From NCBI RefSeq assembly GCF_016653635.2, contig NZ_CP067420.1, positions 5,544,001 through 5,608,000 of the forward strand: a stretch of 64,000 bases of DNA, in the 5' to 3' direction. This DNA is from Skermanella sp. TT6 (GTDB taxonomy: Bacteria > Pseudomonadota > Alphaproteobacteria > Azospirillales > Azospirillaceae). The notes beneath the pieces are model-generated. The model made no database searches. It was not told the origin of the DNA and was given only the letters and a program-made list of their open reading frames with translations. A program made the translations under genes and the position numbers. Of the stretch, positions 54,729 to 63,596 are shown in pieces (the first letter of the stretch is position 1; each line of letters opens with the position of its first letter).

Positions 54729-55871
54729 GTGCAGACTCCTCCCAAGGAGATGGGCAACATCGCCCTGATCAACCATCCGTCGCGGGAGAACCCCTTCCGC
54801 AGCGTGGTCGAAGGCAGCCGGATGCCGATCGTGGTCACCGATCCCAACCAGGACGACAACCCGATCGTCTTCGCGAACCAGGCTTTCGTCGACCTGACCG
54901 GCTACGATCTCGACGAGATCATCGGCCATAACTGCCGCTTCCTCCAGGGCCCCGACTCGGATCCGGAAGTACGCCGCCTGATCGGCGGCGCCCTTGCCGA
55001 GCAGCACGACATCAAGATCGAGGTCCTGAACTACCGGAAGAACGGCACGGCGTTCTGGAACGAGCTGTATATCAGCCCGATCCATGACGACGAAGGCAAT
55101 CTGCTCTACTTCTTCGGCTCCCAGCTCGACTGCACGCTGCGCCGCCAGGCCGCCGCCCGCATCGTCGAGGCCAACGCCCAGCTGGAGCGCAGGGTCGAGG
55201 AGCGCACCCGCGACCTGGAGCAGGCGCTCCGCCACCGCGAGGTTCTGCTCCACGAGCTTCAGCACCGGGTCAAGAACAACCTCCAGGTCATGGCCAGCCT
55301 GATCCGGCTGCAGGCCGGCCGCAGCGACAGCGAGGCGATGAAGGTGGGGTTCGAAAACCTGCTCCACCGCATCAATGCCCTGGAGCTGATCTACCGCAAG
55401 CTCTACACGGCCGATGCCGGCCCGACGCTGGAACTCGGCGGCTATCTGGCGGAAATCTGCGAGACGCTGGCGAACTTCCACGGCCCGGACCGCGGCATCG
55501 TCCTGGACGTGCGGACCCGGCCCTGCCACGTGCCGGTCGAGACGGCCCTGCCGCTCGGCCTGATCCTGAACGAGCTTGTCACCAACAGCTTCCGCCACGC
55601 CTTCGCCGACAGGAAGACCGGCACCATCCGGCTGAAACTCGAACCGCTCGACGGGACCCGCTGGGAGTTGCGGATCGGCGACGACGGGGTCGGCGCCGCC
55701 GGCGGCCTGGACTGGGAGACCAACAACAACCTGGGCCTCTCCCTGGTCAAGGCCCTGGCCAAGCAGATCCGTGCCACCGTGGAAGTCGACGGCAGCGCCG
55801 GCACCCTGTTCACCCTGACCTTCCAAGCCCAGGCGGCGGATGCCCGGGCCGGACGCTCGGCGGCGGGATAG
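54729..55871 (+). CDS. LOV-domain blue-light sensor histidine kinase (HisKA_2/HWE-like)
   Basis: A 380-residue soluble sensor kinase. LOV domain (about residues 20-125) with the flavin-adduct cysteine C69 in GHNCRFLQGPDSDP and the following NYRKNGTAFWNEL. A coiled coil (RIVEANAQLERRVEERTRDLEQ) leads to a HisKA_2 dimerisation domain with phospho-acceptor H179 in LHELQHRVKNNLQVM. The ATPase domain has NELVTNSFRHAF and GDDGVG. It is LovK-like in build; such kinases feed the PhyR-NepR-EcfG stress response. No regulator gene is adjacent. GTG 54729 has AGGAGG 6 bases upstream. Confidence 0.92.
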   Translation: MQTPPKEMGNIALINHPSRENPFRSVVEGSRMPIVVTDPNQDDNPIVFANQAFVDLTGYDLDEIIGHNCRFLQGPDSDPEVRRLIGGALAEQHDIKIEVLNYRKNGTAFWNELYISPIHDDEGNLLYFFGSQLDCTLRRQAAARIVEANAQLERRVEERTRDLEQALRHREVLLHELQHRVKNNLQVMASLIRLQAGRSDSEAMKVGFENLLHRINALELIYRKLYTADAGPTLELGGYLAEICETLANFHGPDRGIVLDVRTRPCHVPVETALPLGLILNELVTNSFRHAFADRKTGTIRLKLEPLDGTRWELRIGDDGVGAAGGLDWETNNNLGLSLVKALAKQIRATVEVDGSAGTLFTLTFQAQAADARAGRSAAG

Positions 55872-55880
55872 GGGAAAATC

Positions 55881-55992
55881 GGCCGCAGATGGACACAGAT
55901 AGACGCAGATAGGAGTTACGATACTCGTTGCAGATGACCAAGACGTCGGCAATCAGGAGTTCATCTGTATTTATTTGCGTCCATCTGTGGCC
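55881..55992. repeat. Decamer-type palindromic repeat, copy D
   Basis: Left arm from 55881 (GGCCGCAGATGGACACAGAT) and right arm 55960-55992 (ending CCATCTGTGGCC) are inverted relatives, about 26 of 33 positions, around a 46-base middle. The right end lies next to the stop codon of the methyltransferase-like gene, between convergent 3' ends. Confidence 0.85.
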
Positions 55993-55998
55993 GAATCT

Positions 55999-56484
55999 TT
56001 ACACCCTCATCATGAAATAGCGCCCCGGCCGGACCGTCTCCGGCGGGCGCAGGGGTTCCCACCGGGGCATGCCCAGGTTCTGGTCGCTGACCACGACGCC
56101 GCCGCGCGCCATCAGCCTGTGCAGGCGCGGCGCCAGGAAGGCCGCCAGCTCGGCGTTGGCTCCGGGATCGCCGGAGCCGATATCCACGTGGGCCAGCGCC
56201 GCCGGCGCGCCGATCACGGTTCCGGCCGTGTCCAGCGTCTCGAACAGGTCGCCCAGCAGCAGGCACTCGGCGGGGGGAATGCAGTCGGGATGGGCGGCGA
56301 CCTGCCGCTCGAACACGAAGATCGTGCGCTCCGGCAGCAGCGAGCGCAGATGGTCGTAGGTCCGGCCGTTGCCCAGGCCGAACTCCAGCACCGGCCCGGG
56401 AACGTCGCGGATCAGGTCCGCGGCGGCGTTGAGGCAGTCGCGCTGGGCGCTGACCCGCCTGATGAAACTGTCCAACCGGCTCAT
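55999..56484 (-). CDS. Class I SAM-dependent methyltransferase-like protein
   Basis: A 161-residue protein with a Rossmann-like SAM site VLEFGLGNGRTYDHLRSLLP (residues about 32-51), an acidic strand end (FVFERQ), and AHVDIGSGDPGANAELAAFL, followed by MARGGVVVSDQNLG. It lacks a cap domain and is shorter than most methyltransferases. The substrate is unknown. It is the last gene of the ABC-CNB-MTase operon, 22 bases after the cyclic-nucleotide-binding gene. Confidence 0.75.
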   Translation of the reverse strand: MSRLDSFIRRVSAQRDCLNAAADLIRDVPGPVLEFGLGNGRTYDHLRSLLPERTIFVFERQVAAHPDCIPPAECLLLGDLFETLDTAGTVIGAPAALAHVDIGSGDPGANAELAAFLAPRLHRLMARGGVVVSDQNLGMPRWEPLRPPETVRPGRYFMMRV

Positions 56485-56506
56485 GAACCGCCTTCTGTAG
56501 ATTACG

Positions 56507-56971
56507 TCACGTGTGCGGCGGACCGCCGTGGGCGACGGCTTCGCGCAGCTGCCGGGTCGTGTTCTCCAGGCGCTGGGCCAGCACCCTCATGATCTCCACC
56601 GCCATCTGCGGAAACTCGGTGACCATGCGGAAGAACAGGTCCTTCGAAATGCACAGCGTGGTCATGTCGGTCACGGCGACCACGCTGGCGGTACGCGGCA
56701 CGTCGCACAGGATCGCGATTTCCCCGATGAAATCGTTGCGGCCGACCTTGGCGACCGTCAACGGTCCGTTCGGCGTATCGACCCTTACGTCGGCCTCGCC
56801 GTCCACGATGATGAACGCGCTGCTGCCCATTTCGTTCTGGGTGAAAAGCATGTCGCCGGCGTGGAAGGCGACTCGCTCGCTGGTGAAGGCCAGCAGCTTC
56901 AGCTTGCTGGTCTCCACGTTGGCGAACATGGGGATCCTGCGCAGCAGTTCGACTTCTTCGGCAAGACTCAC
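56507..56971 (-). CDS. Cyclic-nucleotide-binding-domain protein
   Basis: A 154-residue protein that is mainly a CRP-like cyclic-nucleotide-binding domain (residues about 12-135). It has VAFHAGDMLFTQNEMGSSAFIIVDGEADV and the phosphate-binding cassette NDFIGEIAILCDVPRTASVVA, with the R-T-A-S that usually contacts the phosphate. There is no helix-turn-helix, so it is not a CRP-type regulator. A C-terminal helix (FPQMAVEIMRVLAQRLENTTR) closes it. The ligand may be cAMP or cGMP. It probably regulates the ABC protein encoded upstream, 44 bases away. Confidence 0.88.
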   Translation of the reverse strand: MSLAEEVELLRRIPMFANVETSKLKLLAFTSERVAFHAGDMLFTQNEMGSSAFIIVDGEADVRVDTPNGPLTVAKVGRNDFIGEIAILCDVPRTASVVAVTDMTTLCISKDLFFRMVTEFPQMAVEIMRVLAQRLENTTRQLREAVAHGGPPHT

Positions 56972-57015
56972 GACACGCTACTCCCGTTTCCGGCTGCTCA
57001 TCATCCAGCTGCTCG

Positions 57016-59655
57016 TCATTCCGCCGCCAGCAACTCGTGCATGACGGTGCCCGGCTTGTCCAGGTCCTGATAGCTCCCGTGCTCGGCGATCTGGCCGCTC
57101 CGCAGCACCAGGGTCTGGTCGAACCGCCGGGCGATGCTGGGCCTGTGCAAGACCCAGACCACGCCGCGCCCCTGGCGCTCCTCCAGGATCGCGTCGTGGA
57201 TGCGGGTCTGGCTGGCGCCGTCCAGCCCGGCGGTCGCCTCGTTGATCACCAGCAGGTCGGGGTTCTTCAGGATGGCGCGGGCCAACGCCACCTTCTGCCG
57301 CTGCACCCGGGACAGGCGCGAGCCGGAGACGCCGACATAATGGTCCAGCCCGATCTCCTGGATGGTCTCGCGCAGGTGAAGCTCCTCGATCACCTGGGCC
57401 ACCAGACGGCCGACCTTGCCGCCGACCTGGGCCTGGCCGTACGCGACCTTCCCGAACAGGATGTTGTCCTGGATGGTCGAGGCCGAGTTGTAGCTGTCCT
57501 CGACGAAGAACTCGATGCTCTCGCGCAACCCGTCGGGCAGGTCGCGGGCGAAGACGTGGCGCGCCTCCAGCAGGCGCCGCTCCATCCCGTCGTCGATCAG
57601 GCCCAGGCGATGGCGGGCCGGGATCAGCTTGAAGGGCAGCGCCATCAGCCGGCGCTTCTCCTCCGGCTTCAGGCTGTCCACGCCTTCCTTGTCGGCCTTC
57701 GCCACCATCGGCTGGAAGTCCGGCAGCTCCTCCGAGCTGATGAAGCTGAACTGCTCGAAGAACTGGTGGCCCGGCGGCAGGTCGGCGAACAGCTCGATCA
57801 TCGTGCGGGCGACCTGGACGCCCATGTTCAGGAAGTCGCGGGTCAGCCCGACCTTTTCCAGCACGCCCAGCACATAGGTGTTCTCCGCCATGCTGTCGAC
57901 GGCGAAGACCGGCCCGACCGGGCTGCCGAACAGCAGGTTCTCGGCCACCGTCGCGTTGTTGTTGAATCGGTCGGGATGCCAGATCTCGACCAGCGACCGC
58001 ATCGCCGGCTGGGCCAGCTCGGCCCTCAGCGCCGCCCGCGCTTCCAGGATGCGCGCGACCACGTCCCCGTCGCCGCCCTTCGCCAGGGTGCCGTTCAGGC
58101 CCAGCCGGTACACGTCGTCCGCCAGGTCGACCATGTCCAGCACGGCCAGCGTGCGCCGGCGCAGGCTTTCGGGACCGTCGCAGCCGGCGGCGACATAGTC
58201 GATCCAGTCCGCATCCAGCGGGAAGTCGGTATTGCCGGCGGCCTTCGACTCCGCGGCCCGGCGCCGGTGCTCGGCGGCCGACCTCTCGTCGCCCTCGTGC
58301 ACGGCCAGCGGCCGGTGGCGCAGCCCGTAATACAGGTTCTCGCGCAGGCTGGCGGTGAACATGTAGCTGTTCTGCCCGACATAGGCGATGCGGCGTCCGG
58401 TGACCGCCTCCGGCAGATGCGCCAGATCCTGCTCGCCGACCCGGATGCGGCCGGCCGTCGGCATCAGCAGCCGGGCGGCCAGCATCGCGAACTCGTCCCG
58501 CCCGGCGCCGCCGACGATCGCCGTGTGCCGGTCGAGCGGCAGCGTGCAGGACACGCCGTCCAGGATCTTCGGCCCGTTGTCCTCCCCGAACGAGACGTTG
58601 ATGAAGGCCATCTCCCCGGCCAGCCTGGTGTCCGGGCCGGCGTCGGTCGCGATCAGCCCGGCGGCCATCAGCTCGGGCACGTCGAACTGCTCGATCACCT
58701 GCTCGTACTTGATCCGGATGTCTTCCTTCATCTGGTAATAGTCCAGCAGCTCCTTCCACGGCCCCGCCAGGTCCTTGTAGGCGGCCAGCACGGCGACCAG
58801 CGAGCCGAAGCTGATGCTCCCCTGGATCACCAGATAGCCGCCGATCGAATAGAAGAAGAAGGGCGTCAGCTGGTTGATGAAATTGTTCAGGAACTTGATG
58901 AAGAATTTGCGCTGGAAGATCTCGAACCGGATGTCGTACACGTCGCCGAAGCGGTGCGAGATGTCCGCCAGGTGCCAGGCCGAGGTGTCGTGGGCATGGA
59001 TCTCCTGCACGCCGGAGACCGATTCGCCGATCCGGTCGGAGATCTGGCGCATCGCCCGCACCCGCTGCTTGCCCAGCTGGTTGACCTTGCGTTGCAGCCG
59101 GGGAATCAGCCAGCCTTGCAAGGGATAGAGCGAGATCGCCGCCGCCCCCAGGATGGGGTCCTGCATGAAGATGAAGACCAGGTACACCAGCAGCGTGCCG
59201 CCCTGGAACACCGGCAAGGCTATCGAGTCGCCGATGAAGCCTCCCAGCGGCTCGACCTCGGCGGTGATCATCGGGATGATCTCGCCCTGGCTGACCTTGC
59301 GGAACCGGGGCAGCGGGAAGCGCAGCACCCTGACATACAGCTCGTAGCGGAGCCGCCGGAGCATGCGCTCGCCCAGCCGGCCCTTCAGGGTGTTGATCCG
59401 GAACTTGAAGGCGCCGTTGACCAGGACCAGCGTCAGGAACATCCCCGACAGCAGCATCAGGTACGGCACCTGTTCGAACTGGAAACCAAGGAATTCCTTG
59501 GGAAAACTCTGCCCGCCGATGGCGTCGTTGACGATCTGCTTCGGCAGTTCCAATGAATAGTAAAGGAACGGGAACGAGGACAGGGTGAGCAGGAGAATGA
59601 CCACCTGCTGCCGCGTACTATGGCGCAGCACGAAGCGAAAGATGCTCTTTTCCAT
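57016..59655 (-). CDS. ABC-transporter-like protein with a degenerate, greatly expanded nucleotide-binding domain
   Basis: An 879-residue fused transporter. Residues 1-330 are an exporter-type membrane domain with six helices (VVILLLTLSSFPFLYYSLEL onward). The ATPase part is odd. The Walker A position reads GGAGRDEF (residues 382-389), lacking the lysine. Three Q-loop-like segments occur, at about 423-440 (VGQNSYMFTASLRENLYYG), 563-580 (NNNATVAENLLFGSPVG) and 720-738 (YNSASTIQDNILFGKVAYG). The signature reads LSRVQ (about 783), Walker B is LLVINEATAGLD (about 800-811) and the H-loop is VLHRP (about 831). Normal spacing from Q-loop to signature is near 50 residues; here it is over 300. First gene of a leftward operon; start ATG 59655. 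Confidence 0.82.
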   Translation of the reverse strand: MEKSIFRFVLRHSTRQQVVILLLTLSSFPFLYYSLELPKQIVNDAIGGQSFPKEFLGFQFEQVPYLMLLSGMFLTLVLVNGAFKFRINTLKGRLGERMLRRLRYELYVRVLRFPLPRFRKVSQGEIIPMITAEVEPLGGFIGDSIALPVFQGGTLLVYLVFIFMQDPILGAAAISLYPLQGWLIPRLQRKVNQLGKQRVRAMRQISDRIGESVSGVQEIHAHDTSAWHLADISHRFGDVYDIRFEIFQRKFFIKFLNNFINQLTPFFFYSIGGYLVIQGSISFGSLVAVLAAYKDLAGPWKELLDYYQMKEDIRIKYEQVIEQFDVPELMAAGLIATDAGPDTRLAGEMAFINVSFGEDNGPKILDGVSCTLPLDRHTAIVGGAGRDEFAMLAARLLMPTAGRIRVGEQDLAHLPEAVTGRRIAYVGQNSYMFTASLRENLYYGLRHRPLAVHEGDERSAAEHRRRAAESKAAGNTDFPLDADWIDYVAAGCDGPESLRRRTLAVLDMVDLADDVYRLGLNGTLAKGGDGDVVARILEARAALRAELAQPAMRSLVEIWHPDRFNNNATVAENLLFGSPVGPVFAVDSMAENTYVLGVLEKVGLTRDFLNMGVQVARTMIELFADLPPGHQFFEQFSFISSEELPDFQPMVAKADKEGVDSLKPEEKRRLMALPFKLIPARHRLGLIDDGMERRLLEARHVFARDLPDGLRESIEFFVEDSYNSASTIQDNILFGKVAYGQAQVGGKVGRLVAQVIEELHLRETIQEIGLDHYVGVSGSRLSRVQRQKVALARAILKNPDLLVINEATAGLDGASQTRIHDAILEERQGRGVVWVLHRPSIARRFDQTLVLRSGQIAEHGSYQDLDKPGTVMHELLAAE

Positions 59656-59866
59656 TCCGCCGATGTCCGAAAAAGCGTTCCTGCTCTGGAGCCGCCCCGG
59701 GCAGGAAAAAAGTGGGGTGGAGAGTACCTGATGGTGTGGCACCCGGCAATTCACATGGTCGATACCCTGCTATTCTGCTAGAGACAGACGATGGCATTGA
59801 CCCCTATGGGTTCCAGGCTTCACAGGTTGGCCGAAACGCCGGAATCCACACCGTGAGCAGAAGCAC

Positions 59867-61120
59867 ATGAGCAACCGCATCGGGGCAGGCCGGGAACACA
59901 TCCGGGAGCAGGCGCGCGAGCACAGCCGCGTCCTGATCTACAGTCACGACACCTTCGGCCTCGGCCACCTGCGCCGCTGCCGGACGATCGCCCACGCGCT
60001 GGTCGAGCAGCACAAGGACATGTCGGTCCTGATCCTGTCGGGCTCCCCGATCATCGGCAGCTTCGATTTCCGCAGCCGGGTCGATTTCGTCCGGATCCCC
60101 GGGGTGATCAAGCTGCGCAACGGCGAATACACCTCGCTCAACCTGCACATCGACATCGAGGAAACGCTCGCCATGCGGGCATCGATCATCCGCCACACGG
60201 CGGAGATCTTCGATCCCGACCTGTTCATCGTCGACAAGGAACCCCTGGGCCTGCGGGGCGAGGTGCTGGAAACCCTCCAGGTGCTCAAGGCGCGCGGCAC
60301 GCCGCTGGTGCTGGGGCTGCGCGACGTGATGGACGAGCCGTCGGCCCTGGGGCCGGAATGGGAGCGCAAGAAGGCGATGCCGGCGCTCGACAAACTCTAT
60401 GACGAGCTGTGGGTCTACGGCCTGCCGCAGATCTGCGACCCGCTCGAAGGCGTCCGGGTGCCGCCCTCGGTGCGCCGCAAGATGGTCTATACCGGATACC
60501 TCGAACGGAGCGCCCCGGTCCATCCCGCGCTGCCGGACATGCCGGACGAGCCGTTCATCCTGGTCACCCCCGGCGGCGGCGGCGACGGCGAGGCCATGGT
60601 GGACTGGGTCCTGCGCGCCTACGAACACGATCCCAGGCTGCCCCACCGCGCCCTGGTCGTCCTCGGTCCCTTCATGCAGCGCGAGCTCCAGAACGAGTTC
60701 GCGGCCCGGGCGGCCGCCTTGCCCAAGGTCGAGACCCTGACCTTCGAGGCCCAGCTCGAAAGCCTGATGGCGAAAGCGATCGGGGTCGTCGCCATGGGTG
60801 GCTACAACACCTTCTGCGAGATCCTGTCGTTCGACAAGCGGGCGCTGATCGTGCCGCGCATGGTCCCCCGGCGGGAGCAGTATATCCGCGCCAGCCGCGC
60901 GCAGGAACTGGGACTGGTCAGCATGCTGCCCGACGACGGAGTCCGCGACGCCGCCGCCATGGCGACCGCGCTGCGCCAGCTGCCGCAGCAGCAGGTCCCC
61001 TCCGACGTGATCGTCCCCGGCCTGCTCGATGGGCTGGAGAACGTCGACCGGCTGGCAGCCCGCCACCTGGCGGAACCCCGGCGCCCCGCGCGGCGCGCCA
61101 CCCTGCGCCGCAGGGCCTGA
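59867..61120 (+). CDS. MurG-like glycosyltransferase
   Basis: A 417-residue GT-B-fold glycosyltransferase. N-terminal half: VLIYSHDTFGLGHLRRCRTIAHAL (residues 22-45), where the glycine-rich loop is typical of MurG and related enzymes. C-terminal half: PFILVTPGGGGDGEAMVDW, VAMGGYNTFCEIL (the GGxNT-type donor-binding loop, about 308-320) and KRALIVPRMVPRREQYIRA. No membrane helix. It may add a sugar to an exopolysaccharide or lipid precursor. First gene of the rightward cluster, divergent from the ABC operon across 211 bases. Confidence 0.82.
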   Translation: MSNRIGAGREHIREQAREHSRVLIYSHDTFGLGHLRRCRTIAHALVEQHKDMSVLILSGSPIIGSFDFRSRVDFVRIPGVIKLRNGEYTSLNLHIDIEETLAMRASIIRHTAEIFDPDLFIVDKEPLGLRGEVLETLQVLKARGTPLVLGLRDVMDEPSALGPEWERKKAMPALDKLYDELWVYGLPQICDPLEGVRVPPSVRRKMVYTGYLERSAPVHPALPDMPDEPFILVTPGGGGDGEAMVDWVLRAYEHDPRLPHRALVVLGPFMQRELQNEFAARAAALPKVETLTFEAQLESLMAKAIGVVAMGGYNTFCEILSFDKRALIVPRMVPRREQYIRASRAQELGLVSMLPDDGVRDAAAMATALRQLPQQQVPSDVIVPGLLDGLENVDRLAARHLAEPRRPARRATLRRRA

Positions 61121-61220
61121 CCCATGCTTCACCGGATCGCATCTCGTGGGTCCGCCTTCGCCGCACGGCGAACGCCGATGACTCCCGGCAACGCCGACCT
61201 GCGGTCGATCGAATAGGCTG

Positions 61221-62456
61221 TTGATCTTGACCGTCTGCGTCGTCGTCAAGGGCTGGCCCCGCCTGTCCGAAACCTTCATCGCCCAGGAACTGGTGGGGCT
61301 GGAGCAGCGCGGCCTCGACCTCGCCCTGTACTCGCTGCGCCACCCGACCGACAAGGCCACCCACGCGCTGCACCGCCGGCTCCGGGCGCCGGTCACCTAC
61401 CTGCCGGAATATCTCCACGACGAGCCGGCCCGGGTCGCCCGCGCGCTGAAGGAAGCCCGGGCGCTGCCGGGCTGGAAGCGGGCGCGGGCGGTCTGGCTCC
61501 GGGACCTCGCGCGCGACCGCACCCGCAACCGGGTCCGCCGGTTCGGGCAGGCGGCGGTGCTGGCGGCCGAGCTGCCGCCCGGCACCAGCGGGATCTACGC
61601 CCACTTTCTCCACACGCCCGCCAGCGTCGCCCGGTACGCCGCCCTGCTGCGCGGCCTGCCCTGGAGCTTCTCCGCCCACGCCAAGGACATCTGGACGATC
61701 CCCGAGTGGGAGAAGCGGGAGAAGCTGGCCGAGGCGCGCTGGGGCGTCACCTGCACCCGGCTCGGCCATGCCCACCTGGCGGAGCTGGCGCCCGTGCCCG
61801 ACCGGGTCACCCTGCTCTACCACGGGCTGGAGTTCGACCGTTTCCCGGCGGAGGTGCCGGCCCGCCCTCCCCGCGACGGCGGCGACCCGTCCGACCCGCT
61901 GGTCCTGCTCTCCGTCGGCCGCGCCGTGGAGAAGAAGGGGTTCGACGTGGCGCTGGAGGCGCTGGCGCGGCTTCCCGCCGGCCTGCACTGGCGCTGGGTC
62001 CATATCGGCGGAGGGACCGGGCTGAAGGCCCTGAAGGCCGAAGCCGAACGGCTGGGCCTCTCCGACCGGATCTCGTGGCGGGGCGCCCAGCCCCAGGACG
62101 TGGTCATCCGGCACTATGCCGAGGCCGACCTGTTCTTCCTGCCCAGCCGGCTGGCGCGCGACGGCGACCGCGACGGCCTGCCCAACGTGCTGATGGAGGC
62201 CCAGGTCATGGGGCTGCCGGTCGTCGCGACCCGGATGGCAGCCATTCCCGAGCTGGTGATCGAGGGCGAGACCGGCGTCCTGGTCGATCCCGGCGACGCC
62301 GCGGCGCTCGCCGACGCCCTGGCCGCCCTCGGGCGCGATCCCGAAACGCGCCGCCGGCTGGCGGCGGCCGGCGGCAGCCGGGTCCGCGGACTGTTCGGCG
62401 CCGGCGCCGGGCTGGACCATCTGGCCGGGCTGCTGGCCGCCGGCGGTCGGGAGTAA
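61221..62456 (+). CDS. Glycosyltransferase family 4 protein
   Basis: A 411-residue GT-B enzyme. It begins VCVVVKGWPRLSETFIAQEL, a start typical of colanic-acid-type and exopolysaccharide transferases. The donor domain has LVLLSVGRAVEKKGFDVALEA and the EX7E region DGLPNVLMEAQVMGLPVVATR (about residues 315-335). The sugar is unknown. TTG at 61221 is the best start in the frame but the ribosome site is weak; a TTG at 61227 is an alternative. Confidence 0.86.
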   Translation: MILTVCVVVKGWPRLSETFIAQELVGLEQRGLDLALYSLRHPTDKATHALHRRLRAPVTYLPEYLHDEPARVARALKEARALPGWKRARAVWLRDLARDRTRNRVRRFGQAAVLAAELPPGTSGIYAHFLHTPASVARYAALLRGLPWSFSAHAKDIWTIPEWEKREKLAEARWGVTCTRLGHAHLAELAPVPDRVTLLYHGLEFDRFPAEVPARPPRDGGDPSDPLVLLSVGRAVEKKGFDVALEALARLPAGLHWRWVHIGGGTGLKALKAEAERLGLSDRISWRGAQPQDVVIRHYAEADLFFLPSRLARDGDRDGLPNVLMEAQVMGLPVVATRMAAIPELVIEGETGVLVDPGDAAALADALAALGRDPETRRRLAAAGGSRVRGLFGAGAGLDHLAGLLAAGGRE

Positions 62457-62471
62457 GGGGACCGGCCCGGC

Positions 62472-63596
62472 ATGCGGATCGCCTTCTACGCTCCCCTCAA
62501 GGCGCCGACGCACCCCACGCCCTCGGGCGACCGCCGCATGGCGCGGCTGCTGATGGCGGCGCTGCGCCATGCCGGGCACCGGGTCGACCTGGCCTGCACC
62601 TTCCGGAGCTGGGACGACGGCGGCAGGCCCGGCCGGCACCGCCGGATCGCCGACCTCGGCGGCCGGCTCGCGGACCGGCTCGCCGCAAGGCTGCGGCATG
62701 ATCCGCCCGACCTGTGGTTCACCTACCACCTCTACCACAAGGCGCCGGACTGGCTGGGTCCCGCCGTCAGCGCGGCGCTGGGCATCCCCTACGTGGTCGC
62801 CGAGGCGTCCTTCGCGCCCAAGCAGGCCGGCGGTCCCTTCGCCCTCGGCCATGAAGCGGCGCGGACCGCCATCGCCCGCGCCGATGCCGTGGTCTCGCTC
62901 AACTCGGCCGATGCGGAATGCCTTTACCCTCTCCTCCGGTCGCCCGGCCGGCTGACCCTGCTGCGCCCCTTCGTCGAGCCGCCGGCCCCGCGTGACCGCG
63001 CGGCGGACCGCGCCGAACTCGCCCGCTCGCTGGGGCTCGATCCGGAGGTACCCTGGCTGCTGGCCGTCGGCATGATGCGGGGCGGCGACAAGCAGCGTTC
63101 CTTCCGCATCCTGGCCCGTGCCCTCGAACGGCTCGGCGGTCACGACTGGCGGCTGCTGGTCGTCGGCGACGGGCCGCGCCGGGTCTGCGTCGAGGAAAGC
63201 TTCGGCCGCGTCGATCCCGGCCGCCTCCGCTTCCTGGGCGCGCTGCCGCCCGACCGCCTCGCCGCCTGCTACGCCGGCGCCGACCTGATGGTCTGGCCGG
63301 CGATCAACGAGGCCTACGGCATGGCGCTGCTGGAGGCCCAGGCCGCTGGGCTGGCCGTCGTGGCCGGACGGACCGGCGGCGTGCCCGACATCGTGCGCGA
63401 CGGCTCGACCGGCCTGCTGACCCCCGTCGGCGACGAGGCCGCCTTCGCCGACGCCGTCGCGGCGCTGCTGCCGGACCCGGCCCGGCGGAGCGCCTTCGGC
63501 CTGGAAGCCGCCCGCGTCGCATCGGCCGAGCACGGCTTCGACGGCGCGTCCCGCACGCTCGATACCCTGCTCCGCAGCCTCGCGAGGTCCCGATGA
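62472..63596 (+). CDS. Glycosyltransferase (GT4-type)
   Basis: A 374-residue glycosyltransferase. It starts MRIAFYAPLKAPTHPTPSGDRRMAR, with the acceptor-domain GDRRM loop. The donor domain has LLAVGMMRGGDKQRSFRILA and PAINEAYGMALLEAQAAGLAV (EX7E, about residues 277-297). It lies 15 bases after the preceding GT4 gene and overlaps the next gene by ATGA, so it belongs to one operon. The substrate is unknown. Confidence 0.86.
   Translation: MRIAFYAPLKAPTHPTPSGDRRMARLLMAALRHAGHRVDLACTFRSWDDGGRPGRHRRIADLGGRLADRLAARLRHDPPDLWFTYHLYHKAPDWLGPAVSAALGIPYVVAEASFAPKQAGGPFALGHEAARTAIARADAVVSLNSADAECLYPLLRSPGRLTLLRPFVEPPAPRDRAADRAELARSLGLDPEVPWLLAVGMMRGGDKQRSFRILARALERLGGHDWRLLVVGDGPRRVCVEESFGRVDPGRLRFLGALPPDRLAACYAGADLMVWPAINEAYGMALLEAQAAGLAVVAGRTGGVPDIVRDGSTGLLTPVGDEAAFADAVAALLPDPARRSAFGLEAARVASAEHGFDGASRTLDTLLRSLARSR

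Noticed and set aside
57037-59556. An 839-codon frame antisense to the ABC-like gene
   Set aside because: Low-complexity content and no motifs. The sense frame has membrane helices and ABC signatures.
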